From Polytrichum commune (lineage: Eukaryota > Streptophyta > Polytrichopsida > Polytrichales > Polytrichaceae): a stretch of 64,000 bases of DNA. Each line of letters begins with the position of its first letter. Positions within the stretch are counted from its first letter, which is position 1. The notes under the pieces are model-generated. The model made no database searches, had not been told where the DNA came from, and was given only the letters and a program-made list of their open reading frames with translations. Position numbers and translations under genes: made by a program. Positions 36,141 to 46,778 of the stretch are shown piece after piece. Location of the stretch: NCBI GenBank assembly GCA_950295325.1, contig OX485806.1, forward strand, positions 186,001-250,000, written 5' to 3'.

Positions 36141-37335
36141 ATGGCGGTGTCGCGTTCAGCACGAAAGCCTGGTAGGGTTGTCCGTTTTATAGACACATCA
36201 CAACATCTGCAAAGGGTGGATGTGGATGACTCCGAGGCCGCTGCAGTGTTGTCCACTTTGGTGTTTGAATGCGAAGAGAAGAATGCAATGATGCCATCCC
36301 AAAAACCCAACACAATTCAAAGAACCCAACGTGCACACCGCCGCCGCCGCTCACGCTTGCTCAACTTCTTTGGGAGTGAAAATTTCACAACACCCACTGA
36401 GTCATCGAGCATCGCTATCAACCCAGTTCCAAAACAGGTAAATCTTCCATCTCATATGCATGCATCACAATTTAGGTCACGGTCAAGTTCAAATTTTGCT
36501 GTGCGGCGAAATTTTTCGCCGCTCTCGGCCACTGGAAGCCGAACTCCGACAATGGCACTGGGAAGCCCGCATGCGGACACGCGGCAGCCCCCGGTTTTAG
36601 GTGCATGTACGGCCTCCAGTGGGTTGGGCATAGGGTCACAGTCGGCCATAGGTCTTCTCCAATGCCGAGGTGCATAGATCCTCTTACCTACGTCCGCTAG
36701 TCTCCATTGTGGTGTCTGCTGCAACGCCGATGTGTTGCTTTCCCTACGGCGTTGCGCTGCCTTCCCACGCCCTTGTGTTGCTTTTTCGACGCGCTGTGTT
36801 GCTTTTGGGTGTCCAAGATGTTGCGGACACGGGATCGCACTGGGAAGCGCAAGGAGATGTCTCCAGCAACATTGGTAGAACACAGGCGCGCAGCTGGAGA
36901 GCGGCGATCCAAGGCCAGAGAGGACCCGCGGCATGTGGCTGGGAGGCGTGGCTCACCCCCGGCAAGACGCCGCCGCATAATCGAGGTATCATCGGAGGAG
37001 GAGGATGCGGCTGAGGACGTGCCGGAGCAATCCTGGAGGTAAGTGGGTCTTTCTCCTCCTTTCCTAACCTCTTCCTGGTGTTGATGCTAGCGTAGAGCAC
37101 AACCAGTCTTCATCGTCGCGATGTCCGCGCCTGCTCGACCAGTTCAATTGAGCCGCGTCTAGGCCCATGTGTCACAGTGGATGTCGGTTAGACATCTGGT
37201 TGTCCAAGTGGACGTCCAATTTGAAAAGTGACATTTCGATCTCTGCTGGAATCATAGTCGGGGCGTGGGCATAATCGGTATTGCAGTCTGCGCAATTAGT
37301 AGACGTCACCTGTAGTTGTCTCTAGCATGTCCTTA

Positions 37336-38159
37336 GAGCGTCCCCACCAGCGGAGGTACAAGTCAGTTGAATGGCACTCCTGGAAATCCGGTGCCCAGGA
37401 GGGATAGGGCAAAAGAATGCACAATTTTGGATCAATGTAGCACAGACACAGACACAGACACAAACCACGCCACGCTCCAACTCCCTGGAGCTCCATGAAT
37501 TTTTTCCTTTATACCTGCAACTTGGGGTTTTGACGACGGTTATGGGACCATGAGCTTTTGACCACCCTGATCTGCAGTCACTAAAAGACTGCAGATTTGT
37601 TTTGTGGGTTTTACAGCTGAAATTTTAAGAATTTGGGGGCATGTTATATACCGTTGGAAAGGTATTGAAAATATCTTCCCAACGGTATATAACATGCCCC
37701 CAAAGTCTTGAAATTACAGCTGGAAAACCAAGAAAACAAATCTGCAGTCTTTAAGAACCCATTTCAAGATGGTTTAGGTAGGACGACTCAAACATTAGAC
37801 CATGTTGTTGTGGTCCATATATTAATGGGTGACAATAGAAAGTCTCAAATTAACTCATATAGTGATATTAGTGTAATGTTTTATTTCGTGATTGATGAAA
37901 ATCTAGTATGATTAGTGAATTAGTTAATTAGTGAATTAGTTAACGAGGGATTTTAGTATATTTCCGGGCGGAGAACCGAAAGGGATCGGGTAGGGAATCG
38001 GGCAAGGGCGTAATACCGGGCGGGGGCCGGCCTCGAAGAGGGGCATGCATGTACCCGAGCTAGTGGGCTCCAACAATATGTCGGGTAAACCCACACTATG
38101 CCCGGGGTGCCACCGGTGCAATTATGCCCGGGGCGGTGCCCGGTCTAGTGGGGATGCTC
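37336..38159. mobile_element. Tourist/PIF-type non-autonomous element nested in the CACTA tnpA-like intron
   Basis: The left end GAGCGTCCCCACCAG (37336) matches the inverse right end CTAGTGGGGATGCTC (ending 38159) with two differences. TTA flanks both sides (37333-37335 and 38160-38162), the usual PIF/Harbinger target duplication. It lies wholly within the 1.9-kb second intron of the tnpA-like gene, so it need not disrupt the protein. It holds a strong foldback at 37583-37752 and no gene. Confidence 0.85.
37583..37752. repeat. 170-bp foldback hairpin
   Basis: Arms of about 72-75 bp pair across a loop of about 25 bp. The inner part (GGGGGCATGTTATATACCGT) is a perfect inverse match and the outer part (AAAGACTGCAGATTTGTTTT) nearly so. 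If transcribed with the host intron, it could form a small-RNA precursor. Confidence 0.88.
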
Positions 38160-41100
38160 TTATGGCTTAGCTCCTATGGCGCACAACCCCCAATTAGTTG
38201 ATGGAGCCGACATTAGGGTTGATCCTTCACACGGGTCAATGTAATTGGCCGCTTTCGACCTCTCAGCAGTGAATTGGTTATCTCTTAAACTCAACCAGTT
38301 CATGTCTATGGGTAATCTTCCTGGACCCTAAACCTATCGAATGGATATACCCTCTTGGACAACCAGGTCATCTATGATGGGTACTCTTCCTGAATTCTCA
38401 ACCCTCAATTGGCTATTTCTCAAACTCATCTAGCTCAACTGTAATGGTTCATCTTCCTGAACTCTAAACCTTCCATTACATCTTTCTCACACGTAACCAG
38501 TGCATCGTGACTCGTAATATTCCTGCACTCTGTGACGGCCATTATCCCCTACAATGTCGGGTAATATTCCTGCACTCTAAACCTTCAATTGGTTATTTCT
38601 CGCACTATTTCAGTTTCGCGTGATGGGTAATCTTCCCGGGCTCTCAACATCCAGGTTGTTATTTCTTTCACTCAACCAATTCACGTGTGACGGGTAGTTT
38701 TTTTGTACTCTGAACCCTCAGATGGCCATTTCTCACACTCAACCAGCTTGAACATCATGATTGGTAATCTTCCTGAACTCTGAAGTTGCTCGACCATGCT
38801 CTTGACTGCGTGTATGATTCATAGGGGCAGTAACTGGTTGCAATGTGGCTGCTCAAGCTCAGTGGGTAGTCGCATATGTGTGCACCTGGAGATTCCTTGA
38901 TTGTGGAATGTGGTTGTTGTAGCCGAGGATACGCAACCAACTCGGGCACGGAATCAGACGACGATCAGGAGAACAATGATGGGATTGAAACATCACATCC
39001 ACTACCAACACGTAAGGGAGGGGGGAGCACTGCCTTGAAGAAACGTGTAGAGCTGGATGCGCAAGGGCAGCCTTTTGGCGCCATGAAGGCTGTCCTGTGC
39101 GCCGACATCAAGAAGTATGCAAAGGACCTAGATCCCACGACGGGATGGGAAGGCCAGCCACGGCACGAGAGGAAGCGATTATTCAAACGCCTATACACAG
39201 GTAAGGTTTGCACATCAATTTTTTGGCATGCATGTGTCGCGTTAATTTGCGATGTGAAACCCGAATCTGACATTTTAAGTGCAACCAAACATCATTCTGG
39301 ACATGAGCAACAGGGTGTATGTCTATGTAGGCAGGCATGACATTCTCGCTGACGTCAGGGTGGACATGTATTTAGCACAGAGTGTCATGCTGACAATCTG
39401 TGAGTGGATGCCGAACAGGACGTCCGTGCGTTTTTGTGGACATGTGTACTGAAACGCTCGACAATCGCTATCGACGTCCATAAAGACGTCGATGATATCA
39501 ATTTTCTCTCTTGTGGTGACATACTGGTTTGTACCCTTTCTAACGTGGGTGTAGTGTGGGCACCCAGTGTTGGTCGCTTGTGAAGTGAATGTGATGGCAT
39601 TGACGTGTGTGTCCGGCATGCAGACTGGGAGATGTGCGGGCATTGTGACAAAGTGTGCGAGAAGTGGATGCGGCCTATTATAACAAAGGTACTCATCAAC
39701 ACCCGGTGGAGGTTAAACCAGCTCATAGACAACAATGCGGGTAAACCAGCCGATGTGGATGCAGAGCATTGGAAAACACTTGTAGGTATGCGCGCCACCG
39801 AGGCTGCGCATTTGAAATCTCAGCACATGCGCTCAATTTCAAAAGGGAAAGGATCGACCACAGCTCAACTGAAAGCTATTGAAAGGGAGGTCGTCTCCCG
39901 TCTGGTAAGAGTGCCACTATGTCTATGTTGACATGGCTGACAATGTTGCAATTCTCTTTATAAATCTGTGATGGCCCTTATCCCCTACAATGTCAATGTC
40001 GACAACAGATGTCATCCAACACGTTTACTTAGACGTCCGATGAGCCGGCAATGTAATTCTAGTTGTTTGAGTTGATGTTCGATGTTAATCATGGCACTTC
40101 CAAAGGCGTCACGGGACCTGCACCTGTTGGAACGCATTGTTGTCGACGTCCCCTTTCATCCGTAATGACTTTAATATGCCATGTAGGCGATGTTGAAGAA
40201 CAAGGCACCGTACGATGCGGAGGTTGACGCCGAGGTTGCCAAAGAGTACCAACGCATACAGGAGGAAAAGCGCCGAGCGCGTCCCGATCATAGCTCGGAA
40301 ATGGAGTCGATGCGCACTCGAGTGACGGATTTGGAGGGCAGCGTCACACGCCTTGGAGAGAATGTGGCAGCCTCAAACAAGCGCATGGAGGACATGATGC
40401 GAATGATTCTTCAGAATCAGAGTCAGAAACATCCGACTAACATTGATAGCATGACGGAGCCTTCATCGTCTGCGAAGATGCTCGATATTTCGGCATTGAC
40501 GTCAACGACGGAGGATCTGGTGATGGTGGCACAGAAACAAGCTCCCACCCCAGTTATCAGCGCGGTGGGCGGTGCGGACATGCGTATGGCGTCCGCGATT
40601 CCTGTCCCGAGCGACGTCTCCGAGGATGCTGCGACTGATGCAGTCACAGACGTAGAAGCAGTGCCTCCCAGCTCTGAAACCATTATCGCGTCTATAATTG
40701 AGGACATTCTCGAAGTGCCGGAAAAAACGACATAGACACCTGTAATTGATGACCCTGTAGAACCCACCAACGAGGAAGTGCCAGTGCAAGCTATGGAGGA
40801 CGTCGAGGAAGGACACCCTGAGATATCCGGCAATGCGGACGTGCCTGAAGAGATTGCATCTCTGGATCAGGTAACATCAAGTAACACCCACCCATATTAG
40901 ACATACTGGAAACCCTCTCATTGTCGTTTAAAAAATTATACCTTCATGTATTTGTCTGGCATGTTCTTCGTGGTGTCATTGAGGATATCAACATGTACAT
41001 TAGGCTGGACGTTTGCCTTGACAGTTTGAATTATCGCAGAACAAAACGACCATAATTTGAAACCTCCGAGTACTAATGCGGAATGCTATTACATGATGAG

Positions 41101-41322
41101 GTGCCCGTACCGGAGGAGTCAGGTGGCCGACCCCGCCGTGCGGGTAGAAGCGCACAAGCGAAATCCTCAATGGCCAAACTCGGTGCACCAAAAGCGGTTG
41201 GTTTACCTAAACCTCCCCAAAATCTTGCGAAGGTGATGGAACTAGTGTTTGCATGCCTACATTGCTTGCATGATTGCAGGAGGAGTGTGGAGCACTCGAA
41301 TATAGTCACGTCGTTCGTGTGA

Positions 41323-42469
41323 GTTCATTTCATGTTCGGATGACCACTAATGTAATTCATGTGGTTTTGTGAATGGTGGTGGAATGGGGCAGGTGGGGAC
41401 TAGTACGAAGGTACAGACACAAAAGAAGAAATGAGTGGACGTTCTCAATAACGACGCGGCTCTCCATTCGAGTGCTCATGAATTATCCACTTAGTCGTGG
41501 AGGTGTAGACTTGCGACTATAGACATGGATGCCTCGATCATGGATAATGTTTAAGTTTTTGGGCAACTAGCGATTGATGTGTAAATGCAGCCTCTTGGTT
41601 GCAATATGTTGTATCAATGAAAACGTTGCATTTACGGAATTGGAAAGCATTGGTGTACATTTGTTTCACACGTTCTTTGTGTCTGTTCCGACTGTCTGGT
41701 GGAACAGTTGACGTCGGTGTTTGTTCTCATAGATGGCATAAGTGACGTGCATCTGACATTTGGTCCTGCTAATAGCCAAACAACTTGATGTCAGTAATGT
41801 GTTTGAGAATTTGAGGCAATCAGCCACGTCAAGGCGGGCTAAGCTTGAAAACGGCATCATCACTCCCAAACAAGCTGTGGTTTTGGCCAGAGGACATCCC
41901 CATAATTTGTAATGCCCCATTTGATGTCACACATAACATCCCACTGTCAAAAAGGATGTCCAAGAAAACTAAAAGTCACCCCGAAAACACCCAAAAAATA
42001 CATGCATACGTCGAGGAAAATGTCTCATGTGACATTTTCGTGTCGCAGAGGACGTCGGTAACAGCACACATCGCCACGTAATGCAATGTCCACGTCAGCA
42101 ACAGCGAATGCCACGTCAGTTTTTAATCGCATTCCACGTCATCTCAAGAGGGTCCACGAGGCCATCCACGTCACCGAGGGGGCGGAAAAAAAAGCGTGCC
42201 GACGTGGCACTACCCGCAAAAAACATGCTTGCGTGGCATGCCGGTGGCGTCCACGTGTCTTCACGTGGACACTATGGAACACCATGTTTTATGTGACGTC
42301 ACATAAAAACGTGCTGAAATTCCCCATGTTTTCGCATGTCCACGACGCGTTTTTCTCCTGTCTGACATGACGGATTTTAGGTGACGTCCAAGAGAAGAAC
42401 CTCCATGTCAAAGTGAACGCGCACTCCCGTTTTTTTTGACGTCACAAAAAACAAGATTTTCTTATAGTG
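41323..42469. promoter_or_regulatory. Right subterminal region of CACTA element B
   Basis: No gene is supported. From about 41.9 kb to the end there is a dense set of CACGTCA, GACGTC, CCACGT and TGACGTCA-type motifs in both directions, the expected layout of En/Spm subterminal binding sites. It ends with the inverted CACTATAAGAAA. Confidence 0.6.
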
Positions 42470-42472
42470 TGT
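42470..42472. repeat. Right TGT target-site duplication of CACTA element B
   Basis: TGT directly follows ...TTCTTATAGTG and matches 30070-30072. Confidence 0.93.
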
Positions 42473-42737
42473 GTATAATGGAGACGGGCACTTGCTTTTG
42501 GAGGTAAACTCGGAGTTGTTAAGCGAGGACGCATCCCGAGAATTGGAAAAGCAATTTGGAGAATTGGTATTGAAGGACGAAGATCAAGGCGAAAATGAAG
42601 ACGACAGTGAATACAAAATTTATTACGAAAGTGAAGACGAAAATGTAGACGAAAATAACGGAGAATCGAATAGAAAAAGAGGTGTATGTCGCACTTTGGG
42701 TTTCACTTTCCAACAAGAAAAAGAAGTGCAAATATGA
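42471..42737 (+). pseudogene. Severed 3' end of the TIR-NB-LRR last exon
   Basis: This is the remainder of exon 6, displaced 12.4 kb by the transposon. Joining 30072 to 42473 (one TGT copy removed) keeps the frame: the split codon becomes GTG and the next residues are YNGDGHLLLE. The fragment adds 87 residues after the split codon and ends with a TGA at 42735. It is strongly acidic in the middle (ENEDDSEY, YESEDENVDENNGE), followed by a basic NRKRG and a short hydrophobic end. It has no ATG or promoter of its own that I can see, so it is unlikely to be translated alone. Confidence 0.85.
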
Positions 42738-43760
42738 GGAGGGCACTTCCAACAAATAATTAGAAGAAATTTATCTGCAAAATTTTGTTGACAGATGTGG
42801 GCATGTTATTTCAAAATCTTTCCGACCATTGTTTATTTTTATTTTTTACACTTAAATAACACGATATTAAGTTCAATAACCTCATCATACAACATTCAAA
42901 AAATATGTATGAGAGATAACCTCTTTTGGACTTGCATACGAGTATTGGATGACCCAAAGGAGTAGAATTTGAAGATGTTGGAGTACGCTAGAGTTCATTT
43001 AGGAACATGTATTTTTATTTTATTGTTTTGTTTGCATGTTCAACTATTTTAGCAAGTTTTGCCATGTTTATACAATGTGATTTATTTTGAGATGCCACCA
43101 AGACTTGGAGGTGTGAGCTACACAATCAAAGTGTTTTTTTTATTTGAATGTATGTTTTGGTTTTTCATTGGACTACTTACCTATTGTATGCCTCGCGTAC
43201 ATTATTTTTACAGGGAAACTCATTGAATACTTTGTAATCAACTACTATATACTCTAAACTTTAAATCCATAACCCTTGCATTTGCCCAGAACCTTGATGT
43301 CTTGTGCCAATTGTGATGTATGAATGTATATGTTAGTTTGATTATTTCCAATGCTATGTTATCTTACTTGACAAACATTAACAAACAATAATCTCCACTT
43401 TAATGCCATGCGGAGAAAAAATAATGAACTCAATTCTTTTATAAATAAGATAAAACCTATAATAAATAAAACCTTTATTTTATCATACATCATCATTGGT
43501 TTATGCTTATTATAAGCTAACAATATCTCATTTATTTTGACATTTATCAATTGTGACCAATATGTTAAATTGAAGATGATATTCTTTAATTATATCCACA
43601 GAATTTTAATGTAAAAATTGAGTATTCAGGGACTGCACAATCTTTGAGGTGTTTAAGGATGGGGAAACTTAACTCATATTTAGCTATTCGTTGTAGTATT
43701 TCCATTTTATTGACCTCCAATTTGTCAAACTTGAAAGGGTTGATATATGCATATATATAT
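42738..43760. other. Original 3' flank of the TIR-NB-LRR gene
   Basis: AT-rich and without a gene. It would have held the 3' UTR and poly(A) site of the receptor before the insertion. No sure poly(A) signal was assigned. Confidence 0.5.
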
Positions 43761-44302
43761 AGGGGATCACTATTTCCACACCTTTTTTGGCTAGATTCAC
43801 ACCTTTTTGCCGGTTCGGTTGCCGTGTCACTGAGGTGCTATACATGAGATTCTTCATGGTGCATCCGGACCGTTGATCCACCAAGGCCCATCCAAGGGCC
43901 TCAATGATCCTAGGTGGCGGTGGGGTGGGGGGCGGGGATGGTGCTTGCCACCCAGGCGGGGTGGGGCCGTGGGCCTCATGTCTTAGTAAGTAGAGTAAGG
44001 CTAACCAACTAGTTATATAATAAGTAGGCCTAGCCACTGGGCCCGCCTAGCCACTAGGCCCGACACCACCCTAAATCCGGCCTCCCCAAAAAAGACATGA
44101 GGCCCACGGCCCCACCCCGCCTTGGTGGCAAGCACCACCCCCGCCCCCCACCCCACCGCCACCTAGGATCATTGAGGCCCTTGGATGGGCCTTGGTGGAT
44201 CAACGGTCCGGATGCACCATGAAGAATCTCATGTATAGCGCCTCAATGACACGGCAACTGAACCGGCAAAAAGGTGTGAATCTAGCCAAATAGCGATCCC
44301 CT
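43761..44302. mobile_element. 542-bp foldback element
   Basis: Long inverted arms: 43761-43984 and 44092-44302, with a 107-bp loop. The ends are AGGGGATCACTATTT and its near-inverse AAATAGCGATCCCCT. The arms are GC-rich and nearly complementary throughout, apart from a short indel near the left end. Runs of TA flank both sides, so a TA or TATA target is likely. No coding capacity. Confidence 0.9.
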
Positions 44303-44365
44303 ATATATATATATATATATACATACACGAATATGTATGTATATATATATATATGTATATGTATA
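44303..44365. repeat. AT-rich microsatellite (TA/TATG)n
   Basis: TATATATATA runs interrupted by ACATACACGAATATGTATG directly next to the foldback element. Confidence 0.85.
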
Positions 44366-44939
44366 TGTATTTTTAAGTATACAATTTTTGTTTTATTGAG
44401 TCAATGCAAAAAAAAACCAAATTCTTTGGTGTTCGGATCCTACATAATACATCAATTCGAGATAAATTAATGTGGTTTAATTGAATCAAAAAGAAAATCA
44501 CCAACCTCAGAGTGATAACCAACCATTCGTTGTACTAGTGAGTTTCGTAATGTTTCATCTCCTAATTCACGTGAAGAATTCATAATTATATAAATTTAAA
44601 CATCTATAAATGTTTTATAACATATTTAATTCTATAAACATATATTCTACTTAAAATATACAATTTCAATTTAACCAACTCAATGTGGCTTGTTATGATA
44701 TGTTTAAAGGGAATTAGATTTCTCAACTAATAAATATATCATACCTATATTCAAACGTAAAAATCAACTCTAATATATTTCAACAAAAAAAAAACACCAA
44801 AAAATCACCATATAAGTTTACCATGTATCCACCAAAACTTCACCAAAAGCATATATATATATATATATGTTTCCATAAAATGATTTGTCCACCAACATCA
44901 TATGGTATGAAATATAAGCACTAGACCTCTTGTCCCAAA
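44366..44939. other. AT-rich, no gene
   Basis: Low-complexity AT-rich sequence with a short (AT)n at about 44850. Confidence 0.5.
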
Positions 44940-46252
44940 CTACACCAAATATGATGTTTAGTGTGACCAACTCTAATTATCTTGCTCAATACTGTAGTTT
45001 AATAGCAGGTTTGGCACACAATAGTTCTAGAAATAGATGCCTAAAATTGTGGAATATTATTGACATTTTTTGCCGAATATAAAATTAATTATTTTTCAAA
45101 ATTTCCGAAAAGTAATAAATTTTTACTTCTCACTACTGTAGAGTTTTACTTACAGTGGAAACATATGTGAATTTTGAAAAAGATAAGGTGGTCCTTTTGT
45201 AATCAAGCTCATTTACATTAGTCCACAAAGAATATGGGTTAAGAAGTAGCAAGACTCTAGGTGAGGCTTTTCAAATGTGTTGTACACAAATTTTTGGAGT
45301 CCAATTGAGCATAGAAGATGAAGTTTTATAGAATTTTGTCCAACTAACAAAAGTTGAGAAATCAATCCTTCTTCCACCTCAAAATAAGTCTTTATGCAAA
45401 AGATATGGACAAAACATTGTAGCTGTGTAAAGATCAAAAAATTAAAATGTGTTCATAACAGTTTTTCGGAGCTCATTTAGGCATAGAAGATCAACTTTTT
45501 TGGAATTTTGTTGGTGTAAGAAAAGTTTAGAAATCAAGTAATCTTTCACCTCCAACAAATTTTATGTCATTTGAAGAGTATATGCAAAAGTTATGCGTTT
45601 ATAAAAATGAAGTCTAACTATGTGCTTCACCTCAAAGTTTACATATCCCATATGCATTGTTGAACACAACTCCACTCTACTTGCATAAAGCACAGAGCAT
45701 TCTCAACTCTTCACTCACATCTTACTTGTTATTCAATGTAAGAGAGATATACAGGATATAAGCTTAAATAGAAAATTAAAAATGAATTTAAGCCGAATTT
45801 TTTAAAATTAAAAGAGAAAATTACCGAAAATATGAATATACTATTTTAAGGTGCCGAACCTATTTTTTGAACTTTAATTAAATATTAGGCAGCAAGTTGC
45901 CGAACCTGCTAGTAAACTACGATACTAATAGTAAGCCGCAGTATAGTGTCGCCAACACTAAATGTTGACTCAACATTATTTGTCAATCTTGTAATTTGTT
46001 TAGGGGGGGCTTATAGGTTTACAGTGATGGAATTACTGTCACGTACCAATTGATTTTTTATCCAATTTTCAATTATCCATGGCCTTATTTCATTACACGT
46101 TGCTGACAAGGGAAAGTAGGGTTTTGGCAAATGGATGAACTCATCCATCATCCATGACAATATTTATTCACTTATTCACAAGAAGTGTCATCTGAAAAGT
46201 TACCATAGTGCCATTAAATACCATATGACACCCAATATTATATGTATTGTAC
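44940..46252. mobile_element. MITE (CTACACTAAATATGATAT family), copy 3, split by another element
   Basis: The left end, CTACACCAAATATGATGTTTAGTGT, and the interior (from GTAAGCCGCAGTATAGTGTC onward) align with copy 2 at 22975-23332. The copy is split at 44993 by a 927-bp insertion. Without it, the length is about 385 bp. Confidence 0.78.
44994..45920. mobile_element. 927-bp TIR element inside MITE copy 3
   Basis: The left end GTAGTTTAATAGCAGGTT and the inverse of the right end (GTAGTTTACTAGCAGGTT) match over about 23 bp with three differences. ATACT precedes the left end and recurs one base after the right end, suggesting a target duplication of 4-5 bp. The undisturbed MITE copy 2 reads CTCAAAACTAATTG at this point. 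No transposase frame is present. Superfamily not assigned. Confidence 0.75.
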
Positions 46253-46778
46253 TTCCTACCATCCTAACCTAGAGTCTTCAACATCCCCGCTTGCATGGAT
46301 ATGAATCTTCAACATAACTTACTTCTTAAACTTAAGGTTATCGCTTCTTCTAGCCTTAAGGTTGTGTAAACCCAAGTAAAGCGTAGTCCTGGCATTAAGG
46401 CATGGCGCAAAAAATCTTATGCATGACTTCTGGGCGCACACGTCAAGATGTTACATTTAGCTCTTAACCAACTAGATGCAACCTTTTCATGATTTGTACA
46501 TGTAATTTTCTTTTAGTTTAATTTACATTCGGGAATTTTAGAGGGCCTTTCATCTTATTAAGCCAACTTAATTTTTAAAGACCACCCTTTCATCTTTAAG
46601 GGTGAAGTGACCACACAAATCGAAGGTGAATTGTGGTAATTATTGAACCCATAATGATGTCTAGATTTGGAACACATAAACCAATCTCACCGTGATTATT
46701 ATCTTCTTAGAATTCATTCGTCACTACAAACCTTGCGATACACTCAAACATCGGTGTCCAATTAAGATGAGTGCCACA
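46253..46778. other. No gene recognised
   Basis: Unremarkable AT-rich sequence between MITE copy 3 and CACTA element C. Confidence 0.5.

Larger units (their letters stand above)
36141..40870 (+). pseudogene. CACTA tnpA-like gene with an in-frame stop
   Basis: Second gene of element B, expected to bind the subterminal repeats and regulate the element. Exons with consistent phase and GT-AG ends: 36141-36437, 36818-37038, 38923-39200, 39624-39904 and 40187-40870. A last exon may lie near 41083-41322. The first part is basic (SRSARKPGR; RRRRSR). The middle (exons 3-4, KRLFKRLYTDWEMCGH to RWRLNQLIDNNAG) resembles the plant En/Spm Transposase_24 region. Exon 5 begins with a charged coiled-coil segment and then a Ser/Thr/Val-rich stretch. 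An in-frame TAG at 40733-40735 ends the protein at 541 residues, although the frame is open 45 codons further to a good donor. The start has a favourable context (AGCATGGCG). Confidence 0.75.
30073..42469. mobile_element. CACTA (En/Spm) element B, 12.4 kb, with tnp2 and tnpA-like genes
   Basis: The left end is CACTATAAGAAA (30073-30084); the exact inverse ends at 42469. Imperfect matching continues inward to about 31 bp. TGT flanks both ends. Inside, tnp2 (-) and a tnpA-like gene (+) diverge from a shared centre at about 35.4-36.1 kb. Both subterminal zones are rich in GACGTC/GATGTCC-type motifs in either direction (for example 30267, 30311, 42293, 42380 and 42438), as expected of binding sites for a TNPA-type protein. 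An 824-bp Tourist-like element is nested in the tnpA-like gene. Both genes have an in-frame stop. Confidence 0.95.
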
